Shown here: positions 54,522 through 63,985 of the stretch, piece by piece
Position numbering within the stretch: position 1 is the stretch's first letter
How the letters are laid out: every line of letters begins with the position of its first letter
Made by a program: the position numbers and the translations under genes
The notes under the pieces: generated by a model
Seen by the model: the letters and a program-made list of their open reading frames with translations, nothing else
The model's database searches: none
What the model was told of the DNA's origin: nothing
Assembly: GCA_030418545.1 (NCBI GenBank)
Contig: QAIB01000003.1
Location: 310,001-374,000, forward strand
Origin: Xenophilus aerolatus
GTDB lineage: Bacteria > Pseudomonadota > Gammaproteobacteria > Burkholderiales > Burkholderiaceae_C
Direction: 5' to 3'
Length of the DNA stretch: 64,000 bases

Positions 54522-55648
54522 GCGGACGTCTCCCGTTTGGAGCCGGAATGCAGGTGTTCGCCGCGCGGCGTGATGGAGTCGTTGAATGTCATGGTCAGTT
54601 CGTCACCAGCGTCCCTGGGAGCCCTTCGCTTTCGGATGGCGGACAGATGCGCCAGGTACTCGGCCGCCACGGAAGCGGCGCGGTACGGCTTCAGATGGGC
54701 CTCCACGGCCGGGTCCAGGGCTTGCGTCGATGGAGGAGTGGCCCGTCCCTGCAGTTCCTGTTCGAGCATGTCGGCGAGCGATTCGGCGCTGCCGGGCTTG
54801 AACAGCCGTCCGCACTTGCCGACGGCTTCGGGCAGGCCGCCGACGTCGCTGGCGACCACCCGCAGGCCGCAGGCCAGGCCCTCGAGGGCCACGACGCCGA
54901 AGGGTTCCTGCCATCGCGACGGCACCACCAGGACGCGATGACCGGCCAGCGTGCGGGCAAGGGCGGGACCGGACCGCTTGCCGAGGAATGCGATCGACTG
55001 GTGGAGGCCGAGGCCATCGACCCGCTGGCGCAGGGCGGCCTCCTCGGGGCCTGTTCCCACGATGGACAGGGTTGGGCGGATGCCGCGCGAGTGGAGCAAG
55101 GCCATCGCATCGACCAGCAGATCCACGCCCTTGTCGTCGACCAGGCGTCCCAGGAACACCAGATCACCCAGCGGCTCCGGCTGTGGCTGCGGCTTGAAGG
55201 TCTGGTCGTCGTAGGGGTTGCGTATCACCCCGACCCGTCCGGGCAGGCTCGCCGCAACCGCCGCACTGACCGCCAGGTTCCTGGTCGCCCAACGCGTGGC
55301 CAGCCGCTTCGCGCGGTCTTGCCAGGCCACCGACCCGTCGGGCCGTTGCAGCCAGGTGTGGTAGGTCACCAGGGAGGGCGTTCGCAGCAGAAGCGCCGGC
55401 CAGAGGTAGCGCAGGGAAATGTTGGACTGCAGGTGGACGTCGCACCATCGCAGCAGGCGTGCGGTCTGCATCGCGCTCGGGCGGCGGTAGACCTCGTAAG
55501 GCAGCGCGTCCTCGGCCTCGTTCGGCGTGTGGGTGATGACGCGGACATGGTGACCCGCCGCGGCGAACTCGCGGGCCAGCGTGGCCGACACGAACTCGAT
55601 GCCGCCGAGCTGCGGCAAAAAGGCGTGGCTCGTGAGAAGGATGTTCAT
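54518..55648 (-). CDS. Glycosyltransferase, GT4-like
   Basis: A 376-residue protein beginning MNILLTSHAFLPQLGGIEFVSATLAREFAAAGHHVRVITHTPNEAEDALPYEVYRRP. Later parts show VFLGRLVDDKGVDLLVDAMALLHSRG, LSIVGTGPEEAALRQRVDGLGL and VPSRWQEPFGVVALEGLACGLRVVASDVGGLPEAV, a clear GT4 C-domain. The start at 55648 is the first in-frame ATG with family sequence. It is 80 bases downstream of the flippase gene, the only sizeable gap in this operon apart from the one before the flippase. Confidence 0.9.
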   Translation of the reverse strand: MNILLTSHAFLPQLGGIEFVSATLAREFAAAGHHVRVITHTPNEAEDALPYEVYRRPSAMQTARLLRWCDVHLQSNISLRYLWPALLLRTPSLVTYHTWLQRPDGSVAWQDRAKRLATRWATRNLAVSAAVAASLPGRVGVIRNPYDDQTFKPQPQPEPLGDLVFLGRLVDDKGVDLLVDAMALLHSRGIRPTLSIVGTGPEEAALRQRVDGLGLHQSIAFLGKRSGPALARTLAGHRVLVVPSRWQEPFGVVALEGLACGLRVVASDVGGLPEAVGKCGRLFKPGSAESLADMLEQELQGRATPPSTQALDPAVEAHLKPYRAASVAAEYLAHLSAIRKRRAPRDAGDELTMTFNDSITPRGEHLHSGSKRETSA

Positions 55649-55728
55649 CGGACCCGTCGATCCGTCGATGCGCGAGGCCGGGCCGCCCGAGCGGCGCTGA
55701 TGGCACGCAGGCGCGAAGGAGGCGCCGA

Positions 55729-57069
55729 TCATTTGAGATCTCCTCGCACATGCGCATGCACCAGGTCCGCCAGCGTCGCGCTGATCATGGCCAGCGGAAA
55801 TCCGAACTGGAACATCAGGACACCGTCCAGCGTGGACAAGTCCAGGAAGCTGGGGCACAGCGCACACCAGAGGCAGAACACCGGAATCTGGATCAAGGTC
55901 CAGCGGTTCCAGCCGCGATTGGCAGCCAGCCGCCACATCGTCATCGAGAGAATCACGGTGGCGCTGTAGATGCTGGCGATCAGCACCTCGTGCTGCAGGT
56001 GGGCGTAGTTCGGGCCGATGAGCAGGAGCAGCAGCGACGGCGTCAGCGCCGCGATCACGACCAGCACCAGCCCGGGCACCAGCCCGAGCAGCGACCACGC
56101 CATGAAGGTGGACAGCGTGCGACTCCTGGTCTGGCTGAAGCGCGGGATCGCAAAGGCGGACACCAGCATGGAGACGGGCACGAAAAGCTGCGCGAGGCGC
56201 CCCAGCGCCCCGAACGATGCGGTCTCCGCCGGTGCGCTCATTGCCGCCAGCAGGAACAGGGGGATCTGCGACTGGATGCAGTAGTACAGCTCGACCGGCA
56301 GCTGTCGCAGGGTGAGGGACCGAATTTCCTTGCGATCGGACTCCACCACCCGGGCGGCATCCACCGGGACTTCCTGCCGGGCCCATTTCTGCACGAACGG
56401 CACCCGCAGCGCGGCGCCGATGACCGCCAGCCCCGTGACCAGCAGGATCGACACGCCGTTCAGCAGGTGGAGCAGGGCCACCGCAGCCAGCCGTGCCGCT
56501 CCCAGCGCGGCTTCGAGCGACTGCAGACGTGCCGCCCGCTGGGCGAAGAGCAGGATCTGGTCCGTGATGTGGGATCTCAGCTCCACGAACCACTGGATCA
56601 TCAGCAGCGTCAGCAGGGCGACCACCAGCCAGACCGGCGCGCCCGCCTTGAGCAGCAGCCAGCTGGCGATGGCAAGAAAGAAGGGCAGGACCACGGCAGA
56701 GATCAGGTGGCGCTCGCGCCGGCAGGCTGCAAGCGCTTCGGCCGCGCGCTGGCGGTCCGGCCAGACGCGGCCGACGATGGTCGAGAAGGCGATGTTGACG
56801 CCGCCCATGGTCAGCACCGTCAGCGCCCCGGTCAATATCGCGAGCACCGTGTAGATGGCGTAGTCGTTGACGCTCAGCCAACGCGTCAGCAGCAGGCCGG
56901 TCACGGCAGAGAGGCCCTGCGCGGCGAGGGCGCCGGTCAGGAACCCGGCAACGCTCTTGACGCGACCGCGCCAGGAAGATTGCATGCCCGGCTCGTCCTG
57001 TCGTCGTGGCGCAGGCGACGCCACGAGGTCCTGCTCGAGCACGACAGTGCCTTGGGCCGCGTTTTTCAT
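55729..57069 (-). CDS. Oligosaccharide flippase, Wzx-like (MOP superfamily)
   Basis: A 446-residue protein with about twelve helices. It has SVAGFLTGALAAQGLSAVTGLLLTRWLSVNDYAIYTVLAILTGALTVLTMGGVNIAFSTIVGRVWPD, where the LTRWLS-x-DYA-Y motif is typical of polysaccharide flippases. LFVPVSMLVSAFAIPRFSQTRSRTL and LLLLIGPNYAHLQ follow. It should turn the undecaprenyl-linked repeat unit across the inner membrane. Start chosen at 57069 (MKNAAQG); the frame continues upstream only because it merges with the frameshifted part of the priming transferase. Confidence 0.87.
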   Translation of the reverse strand: MKNAAQGTVVLEQDLVASPAPRRQDEPGMQSSWRGRVKSVAGFLTGALAAQGLSAVTGLLLTRWLSVNDYAIYTVLAILTGALTVLTMGGVNIAFSTIVGRVWPDRQRAAEALAACRRERHLISAVVLPFFLAIASWLLLKAGAPVWLVVALLTLLMIQWFVELRSHITDQILLFAQRAARLQSLEAALGAARLAAVALLHLLNGVSILLVTGLAVIGAALRVPFVQKWARQEVPVDAARVVESDRKEIRSLTLRQLPVELYYCIQSQIPLFLLAAMSAPAETASFGALGRLAQLFVPVSMLVSAFAIPRFSQTRSRTLSTFMAWSLLGLVPGLVLVVIAALTPSLLLLLIGPNYAHLQHEVLIASIYSATVILSMTMWRLAANRGWNRWTLIQIPVFCLWCALCPSFLDLSTLDGVLMFQFGFPLAMISATLADLVHAHVRGDLK

Positions 57070-57146
57070 GGGGTCGTCGTCAGGGGCGGGCGAAGCGGGT
57101 CGGGGGTCTGAGGCGGGCTGGCGCCCTGGCTCGTCGAGGATCGCGA

Positions 57147-57870
57147 TCAGCGCGATCCGTCGGCCATGAACACCGCACGGAAGGTGCGCAGGAGGATCTT
57201 GATGTCCAGCCACAGCGACCAGTTGTCGACGTAGTAGGCATCGAGCTCGACGCGCTTGGCATAGGGAAGCCGGTTGCGGCCGCTCACTTGCCACAGTCCG
57301 GTGATGCCCGGACGCATGCTGCAGTAGTGCGACCAGTGCTTGCCGTACAGGCTTCGCTGGCGTTCCATGCAGGGACGCGGGCCGACGAGGCTCATGTCGC
57401 CTTTGAGCACGTTCCAGAACTGGGGCAGTTCGTCCAGGCTGGCTCGGCGGATCAGATTGCCCCATGGGGGTGATGCGCGGGTCCTTCTCCAGCTTCTGGA
57501 AGGTGTCCCATTCCGTACGTGCCATGTCGTTCTTGCTCAGGAATTCCTCGAGCACGGCGTCGGAGTCGTGGACCATCGAGCGGAACTTGTAGAACCTGAA
57601 GCGTTCGCCGTCCTGGCCCAGTCGGCTCTGCCAATAGTGGATGGGAGCCCCCATGCTGATCCGCACGCAGAGGGCGATCAGCAGGTACAGGGGGCCGAAC
57701 AATGCGAAGAAGGCCAGGGCCCCCACGATGTCCATCGTGCGCTTCGCCGTACGTTCCAGCCAGTGCATCTTCCTGCCCACCACTAGATTCGGCGTGGCAG
57801 CAGCACCTCCGCCTCCGGGGGGCATGTGGCGTGCAACGGGCCCTTGCGCTGTCGAGTCAGAACGAAACAT
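57147..57870 (-). pseudogene. Priming glycosyl-1-phosphate transferase (PglC/WcaJ catalytic type), split by a one-base frameshift
   Basis: From the ATG at 57870 (MFRSDSTAQGPVARH, after AAGGAAATC) one frame reads LERTAKRTMDIVGALAFFALFGPLYLLIALCVRISMGAPIHYWQSRLGQDGERFRFYKFRSMVHDSDAV, then DPRITPMG. The homologous continuation NLIRRASLDELPQFWNVLKGDMSLVGPRPCM and PGITGLWQVSGRNRL is in the next frame, ending at 57147. The break lies at the C4 run 57460-57463, where one base too many turns MGNLIRR into MGQSDPP. Intact, it would be a monotopic transferase of about 240 residues that puts the first sugar phosphate on undecaprenyl phosphate. It may be a real mutation, a slippage site or a sequencing error. 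Confidence 0.85.
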
Positions 57871-58235
57871 CACGATTTCCTTCGAGAGGGGTGCCTTGCT
57901 GCCGCAGCGCTGAGGCACCTGTCAAAGTAACTCTTTTCTACTAAAAGGCCGCCATTGAATCACAGGCGATCTGCGTTGTCGTGTCAGCATTCGTCGTATG
58001 CCGTCGGCGACAGAATATGTAACTTGCTGCCTCACTCCTGACCTCGCGCACGTCCCGATCTTCGGTTGTTGCGCTGCAGCAAGGTGATTCAAATTGTAGT
58101 CCTTTCGGCTGACAGATATCTGAACTTCTAACTTAAGTACTCTTTTTGTGGCCTAGTTCACCACGTCGGGGCGGATGTGAGGACTTGTAACCAGGCGCTT
58201 CCGGGTGCGGCGGCGCGGAAACAGGGCGAGCAAAT
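57871..58235 (-). promoter_or_regulatory. AT-rich intergenic region upstream of the minus-strand exopolysaccharide operon
   Basis: The stretch between the priming transferase and the rne terminator holds no gene that I can support. Within it are the perfect palindrome CAGATATCTG (58113-58122), the palindrome ACTTAAGT (58131-58138) and AAGTAACTC (57925-57933). The last matches AAGTAACCC (44847-44855) upstream of the Wza-like gene. Its base composition is far lower in GC than its surroundings, as expected of a regulated promoter. Confidence 0.5.
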
Positions 58236-58268
58236 GCAAAACGCCCGCTCCGGGGCCGGAGCGGGCGT
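58236..58268 (-). terminator. Intrinsic terminator after rne
   Basis: ACGCCCGCTCCGG (58241-58253) is exactly complementary to 58256-58268. Read on the minus strand the stem is followed by TTTTGC. It lies 56 bases past the rne stop. Confidence 0.85.
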
Positions 58269-58324
58269 CTTGTGGTGGGCCCTGGTGAGGCGGGCCTGGG
58301 AGCCGCCCTTGGGGGCGGCGGCGT

Positions 58325-61285
58325 TCAGGGCGCTGGCGTGCCCGTGGCGGTGGCCTGGTTTTCGAAGGGCAGGGTCACGCTCGCCAGATCCTTGCGGGTC
58401 TCCACCAGGACGAGCGGGCCGTCGTCGAGGACGACCACGGCGGGCCGCTCGCGAGGAACGTGGATCGGACGGGGCTCGGCGTCGATGGCCGCCCGCACCG
58501 CCGCCACACGTTCGGCATCCGAATTGACCCACTGCAAGCCGGCGCCCTCGGCGATCCGGGACAGCTCCGCCGCGGGCAGGTCGAAAGCCGACACCTTGGG
58601 CAGGGCCGGTCGGCTCGAGGACGACCGTGCTGCCGGGGGAGGCGCCGACACCGGTGCGGCCACGGGCGCCGAAGTGCTGGCGGACACCGCCACGACGGCC
58701 ACGTCGGCTGTCGCTTCGGCTGCTGCTTCGGTGGCGACCTGCGCGACCGGCTCGGCGATGCCGGTTTCGCGCTCGCCTTCACGGCTTTCGCGCGGCGCGC
58801 GTTCGCGGCGGTCCCGGCCATAGCGGTCGCGGGAGCGACCGCGCCGCTCTTCACCCTCGCGACGGGGTGCCTCGCCCTCGACCGACATGTCTTCGGGCGA
58901 GGCGCCGTTCGGCACCGGCGCGTCGACAAGCTCGCCGCCGCGCTCGGCCACATCGGCCGGCCTGGCGCCTCGGCGTTCGCGGCGGCCCTCGCGCGGCGCC
59001 TGCTCTTCGCCTGCACCGGGCAGGTCCGAGGCGGCAGTGCGGGGTTCGCGGACCGAAGCCTCGTCGCGGCGTGCATCACCGCGATCGCGGCGCTCGCCCT
59101 GGCGGCCGCGGGGCGCGCGTTCGGCACCGGCCTCGCGCTGCTCGTCGGCAGCCGCCGAAGCGACTCCCTGAGCCAGCGCTGCCTTGTCGCCCATCTCCTG
59201 GTCGCGCGCCTCGATCGACTCGCGACGCTCGCCACGGCTGCTGCCGCGGCGCTCGCCCTCGCGCGGCGGACGTGCGTCGCCGCGCAGCTCGCGGCTTCCC
59301 TCGACGCGGCCCTCGCGGCGTGCGTCGCTGCCACTGCCCTCACGGCGCTCGCCATTGTTGTTGCGACCACCGCGGCGTTCACCGTCGCGCGCGGACCGGC
59401 CTTCTCCGTCACGGCCGCGGCCTTCGCCACGGCCGCCGCGGCGCTGCTCGCCACGGCCGCCCTCGCGGCGCGCGGGCTTGGCCTCGTCGGCAGCCGGAAC
59501 AGCCGGTGCAGGCGCCGCTGCGGGCGCGGGCGCGTCCTGGGCGCCGCCGCCGAACAGGCCCTTGAGCCAGGCGAAGAAGCCGCGTTCGGCCGGTGCACGC
59601 GGTGCCGCCGGGGCCGGGGCGGCCACCGGGGCCTGCACCGGCGCGGGTGCCGCGACTTCCTTGGGCGCCACAACAGGCGCCGGCGCATCGGGCAGCACGC
59701 CCTTGATGACCGGCGTCTGCTTGTTGGTCGGTTCCTGCGAGCGTCGCGTGACGTGGGTCGGGTCCTCGACTTCCTCGGCCATGGTGTAGCTGGCACGCAG
59801 GTGGTCCAGGCGCGGGTCGTCGTGCTTGAGGCGCTCGAGCTTGTAGTTCGGCGTCTCCAGGGTCTTGTTGGGCACCATCAGCACGTTCACGCGCTGCTTG
59901 AGTTCGATCTTGGTGATCTCGGTGCGCTTCTCGTTCAGGAGGAAAGAGGCCACTTCCACCGGCACCTGCACATGCACGGCGGCGGTGTTGTCCTTCATCG
60001 ACTCCTCCTGAATGATCCGCAGGATCTGCAGGGCGCTCGATTCGGTGTCGCGGATGTGGCCCGAGCCGCCGCAGCGGGGGCAGGGGATCGACGAGCCTTC
60101 GCTCAACGCCGGCTTCAGGCGCTGGCGGCTCATTTCCATGAGGCCGAACTTGCTGATGGAGCCGAACTGCACGCGGGCGCGGTCCTGGCGCAGCGCGTCG
60201 CGCAGGCGGCTTTCGACCTCGCGGCGGTTCTTCGACTCGTCCATGTCGATGAAGTCGATGACGATCAGGCCGCCCAGGTCGCGCAGGCGCATCTGGCGGG
60301 CCACTTCGTCGGCAGCCTCGAGGTTGGTGCGGGTCGCGGTCTCCTCGATGTCGCCGCCCTTGATGGCGCGGGCCGAGTTCACGTCGACCGAGACCAGCGC
60401 CTCGGTGTGGTCGATCACGATGGCGCCGCCCGAGGGCAGCTGCACGGTGCGGGCGTAGGCCGACTCGATCTGGTGCTCGATCTGGAAGCGGCTGAACAGC
60501 GCCGCATCGTCGCGGTAGCGCTTCACGCGGGCGGCATGCTCGGGCATGACGTGCGCCATGAACTGCTGCGCCTGCTCGTAGATGTCGTCGGTGTCGATGA
60601 GGATGTCGCCGATGTCGTGATTGAAGTAGTCACGGATGGCGCGGATGACGAGCGACGATTCCTGGTAGATCAGGAAAGCGCCCTTGCCGCCCTTGGCCGC
60701 GCCGTCGATGGCGCTCCAGAGCTTGAGCAGGTAATTCAGGTCCCATTGCAGTTCGGGCGCCGAGCGGCCGATGCCGGCGGTGCGCGCGATGATGCTCATG
60801 CCCTTGGGGTACTCGAGCTGGTCCATCGCCTCCTTGAGCTCGGCGCGGTCCTCGCCCTCGATGCGCCGGCTCACGCCGCCGCCGCGCGGGTTGTTGGGCA
60901 TCAGCACCACGTAGCGGCCGGCCAGGCTGATGAAGGTGGTGAGGGCCGCCCCCTTGTTGCCGCGCTCTTCCTTCTCGACCTGGACGACGATCTCCTGGCC
61001 TTCCTTGATCGCGTCCTGGATGCGGGCCGAGCTGGCCGACACGCCTTCGGCGAAGTACTGCTTGGAGATTTCCTTGAACGGCAGGAAGCCGTGTCGGTCC
61101 TCGCCGTAGTCGACGAAGCAGGCCTCCAGCGAGGGCTCGACGCGCGTCACGACGGCCTTGTAGATGTTGCCCTTGCGCTGTTCGCGCCCTTCGATCTCGA
61201 TTTCGTAGTCGAGGAGTTTCTGTCCGTCGACGATGGCCAGGCGGCGCTCTTCGGCCTGCGTGGCATTGATCAGCATCCGTTTCAT
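58325..61285 (-). CDS. rne: Ribonuclease E
   Basis: A 986-residue endonuclease, core of the RNA degradosome. Start [24 protein letters not shown] is the family start. S1 domain: [37 protein letters not shown]. Catalytic Asp residues lie in [52 protein letters not shown]; the zinc-link is CPRCGGSGH. From about residue 515 the chain is disordered and rich in P, A, R, E and G, the expected scaffold region for partners and RNA. Long 5' leader, with rluC divergent, as in E. coli. Confidence 0.96.
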   Translation of the reverse strand: MKRMLINATQAEERRLAIVDGQKLLDYEIEIEGREQRKGNIYKAVVTRVEPSLEACFVDYGEDRHGFLPFKEISKQYFAEGVSASSARIQDAIKEGQEIVVQVEKEERGNKGAALTTFISLAGRYVVLMPNNPRGGGVSRRIEGEDRAELKEAMDQLEYPKGMSIIARTAGIGRSAPELQWDLNYLLKLWSAIDGAAKGGKGAFLIYQESSLVIRAIRDYFNHDIGDILIDTDDIYEQAQQFMAHVMPEHAARVKRYRDDAALFSRFQIEHQIESAYARTVQLPSGGAIVIDHTEALVSVDVNSARAIKGGDIEETATRTNLEAADEVARQMRLRDLGGLIVIDFIDMDESKNRREVESRLRDALRQDRARVQFGSISKFGLMEMSRQRLKPALSEGSSIPCPRCGGSGHIRDTESSALQILRIIQEESMKDNTAAVHVQVPVEVASFLLNEKRTEITKIELKQRVNVLMVPNKTLETPNYKLERLKHDDPRLDHLRASYTMAEEVEDPTHVTRRSQEPTNKQTPVIKGVLPDAPAPVVAPKEVAAPAPVQAPVAAPAPAAPRAPAERGFFAWLKGLFGGGAQDAPAPAAAPAPAVPAADEAKPARREGGRGEQRRGGRGEGRGRDGEGRSARDGERRGGRNNNGERREGSGSDARREGRVEGSRELRGDARPPREGERRGSSRGERRESIEARDQEMGDKAALAQGVASAAADEQREAGAERAPRGRQGERRDRGDARRDEASVREPRTAASDLPGAGEEQAPREGRRERRGARPADVAERGGELVDAPVPNGASPEDMSVEGEAPRREGEERRGRSRDRYGRDRRERAPRESREGERETGIAEPVAQVATEAAAEATADVAVVAVSASTSAPVAAPVSAPPPAARSSSSRPALPKVSAFDLPAAELSRIAEGAGLQWVNSDAERVAAVRAAIDAEPRPIHVPRERPAVVVLDDGPLVLVETRKDLASVTLPFENQATATGTPAP

Positions 61286-61858
61286 GGGAGTGCGTGTCCT
61301 TTTGTTGTGTCTCGTCACTGGCCCGCAAAGGGCCCACGATGCACGGACGACGCAGCGAAACGACGGGAATTGCCGTTGCACTCCGGAGGCTGGGACTGGT
61401 GAGGGGCGCGAGCGCCGCCACCGGTCCGGGGCGGTCAGCCCTGCAGCCGCGGTGGTGGTGGCGCGAGGATGGGCGCGAGGCCGATGGGCTGCCGCGCCAC
61501 TATCTTTTTGATAGCTGGTTGCGCAACAACGACGGGCGTTGCGGGCGATTCAATGCCTGTATTCGCTGGGGTCAGCCAGCGCAGGCACATCTGAATCAGC
61601 CACATCAACACAAGGGCACTCGCTTCGATCCGCCGGCCAGCGCCTCGCAAAGAGCGGGCGCGCTGGCTGGCTTGGGTATTCCGTGGTCCCAATGACTTGG
61701 GGTTTCGTTTGCGTCGGCTTGACTGCCTTGCCTGGCTTGCCACTTTGCGCTGAAGCGCGGGGTCTGCAAGCCGTGCAACGAAGTGGCATCGACCTCGCAG
61801 CGCCTTCGTGGGGTGCTCTAAACTTCTCGCTTAATCAAGCACTTACACGACCGCGCTG
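61286..61858 (-). promoter_or_regulatory. Long rne leader and divergent rne/rluC promoter region
   Basis: This stretch of 573 bases has no gene that I can support. If the rne promoter lies near rluC, the rne transcript has a leader of several hundred bases, as in E. coli where the leader lets RNase E control its own mRNA. It includes an AT-rich patch near 61815-61850 (GCTTAATCAAGC) suited to promoters, and a dispersed repeat copy at 61499-61553. Confidence 0.6.
61499..61553 (+). repeat. Dispersed repeat family 1, copy in the rne leader
   Basis: ACTATCTTTTTGATAGC (61499-61515), then TGGTTGCGCAAC, GACGGGCGTTGCGGG and CGATTCAA. Same block order as the hemD and 37394 copies. In the rne mRNA it would fold as a stem near the middle of the leader. 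Confidence 0.65.
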
Positions 61859-62935
61859 GTGAAAAACATTATAGGTGCGAAGCCGCGGGCCGCGACGGGG
61901 AAAGCCCTCCCCGCCCCGTCGGCCCCGCCCGCCGAGGCGCGCATGCTCACCGTGGATGCGGAGTCCGCCGGCCAGCGGCTCGACAACTTCCTCTTCCGCC
62001 ACCTCAAGGGCGTGCCCAAGACGCACGTCTACCGGATCATCCGCTCCGGCGAAGTGCGGGTGAACAAAGGGCGCGTCCAGGCCGATTCCCGCGTCGAGTC
62101 CGGCGACACCGTGCGCCTGCCGCCGGTGCGGGTCAGTGCTGCACCGGCCAGTGCGACGCCAGCACCGGCGCGCAGCTTCGACCTGCTGCTGGAAGACGAG
62201 GCCCTGATCGCGATCGACAAGCCTGCAGGGACCGCGGTGCACGGCGGCAGCGGCGTGAGCTTCGGCGTCATCGAACAGCTGCGGGCCGCCCGGCCGGCCG
62301 CGCGCTTCCTCGAACTGGTGCACCGGCTCGACCGGGAAACGTCGGGCGTGCTGCTGGTCGCCAAGAAGCGCAGCGCCCTCACCGCGCTGCAGGCCCAGTT
62401 CAAGAGCCGCGAGACCGGCAAGACCTACCTGGCGCTGGTTGAGGGCGACTGGCCGGCGCGCCTGAAGGTGCTCGATGCCCCACTGGCGCGCTACCTGCTG
62501 CCGGGCAAGGACGGCCAGGCGGGCGAGGGCGAGCGGCGGGTGAAGGTGGTCGACAAGGACCACCCCGATGCGATGCGGGCGGTCACGCTGGTCCGTGTGC
62601 TGGCGCGGCTGAGCCTGCCCGGCGACGCCGCGCCGATGTCGCTGCTGGCCGTGACGATCAAGACCGGCCGCACCCACCAGATCCGCGTGCACCTCGCCTC
62701 GGCCGGCCATCCCATCGCGGGCGACGACAAGTACGGCGACTTCGAACGCCGCCGAGCGCTGGCCCGCGCGGGGCTCAAGCGCATGTTCCTGCACGCCTGG
62801 CGGCTGCGTTTCACCCATCCGGCCACCGGCGAAGCCGTCGCGCTGCAGGCGCCGCTGCCGCCCGAGCTGGCCGACCTGCTGCCCGCGGCCGAGCGCGCTA
62901 CCCTCGACACCCATGACAACAACGACAAGCCCTGA
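61859..62935 (+). CDS. rluC: 23S rRNA pseudouridine synthase RluC
   Basis: A 358-residue enzyme from a GTG start. It has an S4 RNA-binding domain (about 37-90: GQRLDNFLFRHLKGVPKTHVYRIIRSGEVRVNKGRVQADSRVESGDTVRLP) and the RluA catalytic domain with D158 in VHRLDRETSGVLLVAKKR. IKTGRTHQIRVHLASAGHPIAGDDKYGD is the other conserved block. It isomerises three uridines of 23S rRNA. Divergent from rne as in many proteobacteria. An internal ATG at 61943 is possible but would trim the chain close to the S4 domain. Confidence 0.93.
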   Translation: MKNIIGAKPRAATGKALPAPSAPPAEARMLTVDAESAGQRLDNFLFRHLKGVPKTHVYRIIRSGEVRVNKGRVQADSRVESGDTVRLPPVRVSAAPASATPAPARSFDLLLEDEALIAIDKPAGTAVHGGSGVSFGVIEQLRAARPAARFLELVHRLDRETSGVLLVAKKRSALTALQAQFKSRETGKTYLALVEGDWPARLKVLDAPLARYLLPGKDGQAGEGERRVKVVDKDHPDAMRAVTLVRVLARLSLPGDAAPMSLLAVTIKTGRTHQIRVHLASAGHPIAGDDKYGDFERRRALARAGLKRMFLHAWRLRFTHPATGEAVALQAPLPPELADLLPAAERATLDTHDNNDKP

Positions 62936-63596
62936 CGGCGCCGTGCGCCGCTTCGACCTCATCGCCTTCGACTGGGACGGCACGCTCTACGACTCCACCG
63001 CCGTGATCGTGCGCTGCATCCAGGCCGCGGTGGTCGACGTCGGCGGGCGCCTGCCCAGCGAGCGCGACGCGGCCTGGGTGATCGGCCTCGGCCTGGCCGA
63101 GGCGCTGGCCAAGGCGGCGCCCGACGTGCCCCCCGAGAAGTACCCGGAGCTCGGCGCCCGCTACCGCCACCACTACCTGCGCCACCAGGACGACCTGGTG
63201 CTCTTCGATGGCGTGCTGCCGATGATCGATGCCCTGCGCGCGCGCGGTCACAAGCTCGCGGTCGCGACGGGCAAATCGCGCCGCGGCCTCGACCTGGCGC
63301 TGGACACCGTGGCCCTGCGCGAGCGCTTCGACAGCTCGCGCACCGCCGACGAGACCTTCGGCAAGCCGCACCCGCGCATGCTGCTCGAGCTGATGGAGGA
63401 ACTCGACGTGCTCCCCGAGCGCACCCTGATGATCGGCGACACCATCCACGACCTGCAGCTGGCCACCAACGCCGGGTGCGCCAGCGTCGGCGTGAGCTAC
63501 GGCGCGCACGAGCCCGCCAGCTTTGCGGACCATGGCCCCTTGCACGTGGCCCATTCCGTGCAAGACCTGCACGACTGGCTGCTGCGCCACGCCTGA
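62913..63596 (+). CDS. HAD-superfamily phosphatase (phosphoglycolate phosphatase-like)
   Basis: A 227-residue subfamily IA enzyme. Motif I DWDGTLYDS (nucleophile D20, acid D22), motif II in LAVATGKSRRGLDLAL, motif III lysine in GKPHPRMLLELMEEL, motif IV MIGDTIHDLQLATNAGC. It overlaps rluC by 23 bases in another frame, so translation is probably coupled. The substrate is not certain; phosphoglycolate or pyrophosphate-like small phosphates fit the subclass. Confidence 0.88.
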   Translation: MTTTTSPDGAVRRFDLIAFDWDGTLYDSTAVIVRCIQAAVVDVGGRLPSERDAAWVIGLGLAEALAKAAPDVPPEKYPELGARYRHHYLRHQDDLVLFDGVLPMIDALRARGHKLAVATGKSRRGLDLALDTVALRERFDSSRTADETFGKPHPRMLLELMEELDVLPERTLMIGDTIHDLQLATNAGCASVGVSYGAHEPASFADHGPLHVAHSVQDLHDWLLRHA

Positions 63597-63616
63597 CTTC
63601 CGCTTCCGACGACGCC

Positions 63617-63985
63617 ATGCGCACCGAAGAACTTCCCCTGTGCAACTCGCGCGACCTGGTCGAAGGCGGCGATGCCGTCTCCTTCGATGTGGTCTACGGC
63701 GGCGAGAGCTGCCGCGCCTTCGCCATCCGCTTTGAAGGGCAGCCGCATGCCTACCTCAACCGCTGCACCCACGTGGCGATGGAGATGGACTACCAGCCCG
63801 ACCGCTTCTTCGACGACACCGGCCAGTGGCTGCTGTGCGCCACGCACGGCGCGGCGTACCGCCCGGACACCGGTGAATGCGGTGGCGGCCCCTGCCGCGG
63901 CGGCCTGGTCAAGATCGACCTGAGCGAGCGCGACGGCGTGGTGCACTGGCATACTGCCTGGAACCTGCAGCCCCTGCAGTTCTGA
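63617..63985 (+). CDS. Small Rieske [2Fe-2S] protein
   Basis: A 122-residue protein with both Rieske ligand pairs: C50-T-H52 in YLNRCTHVAMEMDYQ and C74-A-T-H77 in WLLCATHGAAYRPDTGECGGGPCRGGL. It therefore binds a [2Fe-2S] cluster with two Cys and two His. It resembles stand-alone Rieske ferredoxins that serve as electron carriers. It begins 20 bases after the HAD gene and is likely co-transcribed. Partner oxidoreductase unknown. Confidence 0.9.
   Translation: MRTEELPLCNSRDLVEGGDAVSFDVVYGGESCRAFAIRFEGQPHAYLNRCTHVAMEMDYQPDRFFDDTGQWLLCATHGAAYRPDTGECGGGPCRGGLVKIDLSERDGVVHWHTAWNLQPLQF

Noticed and set aside
58460-61402. A 980-codon open frame opposite rne
   Set aside because: Shadow of rne; composition is low complexity and without motifs.
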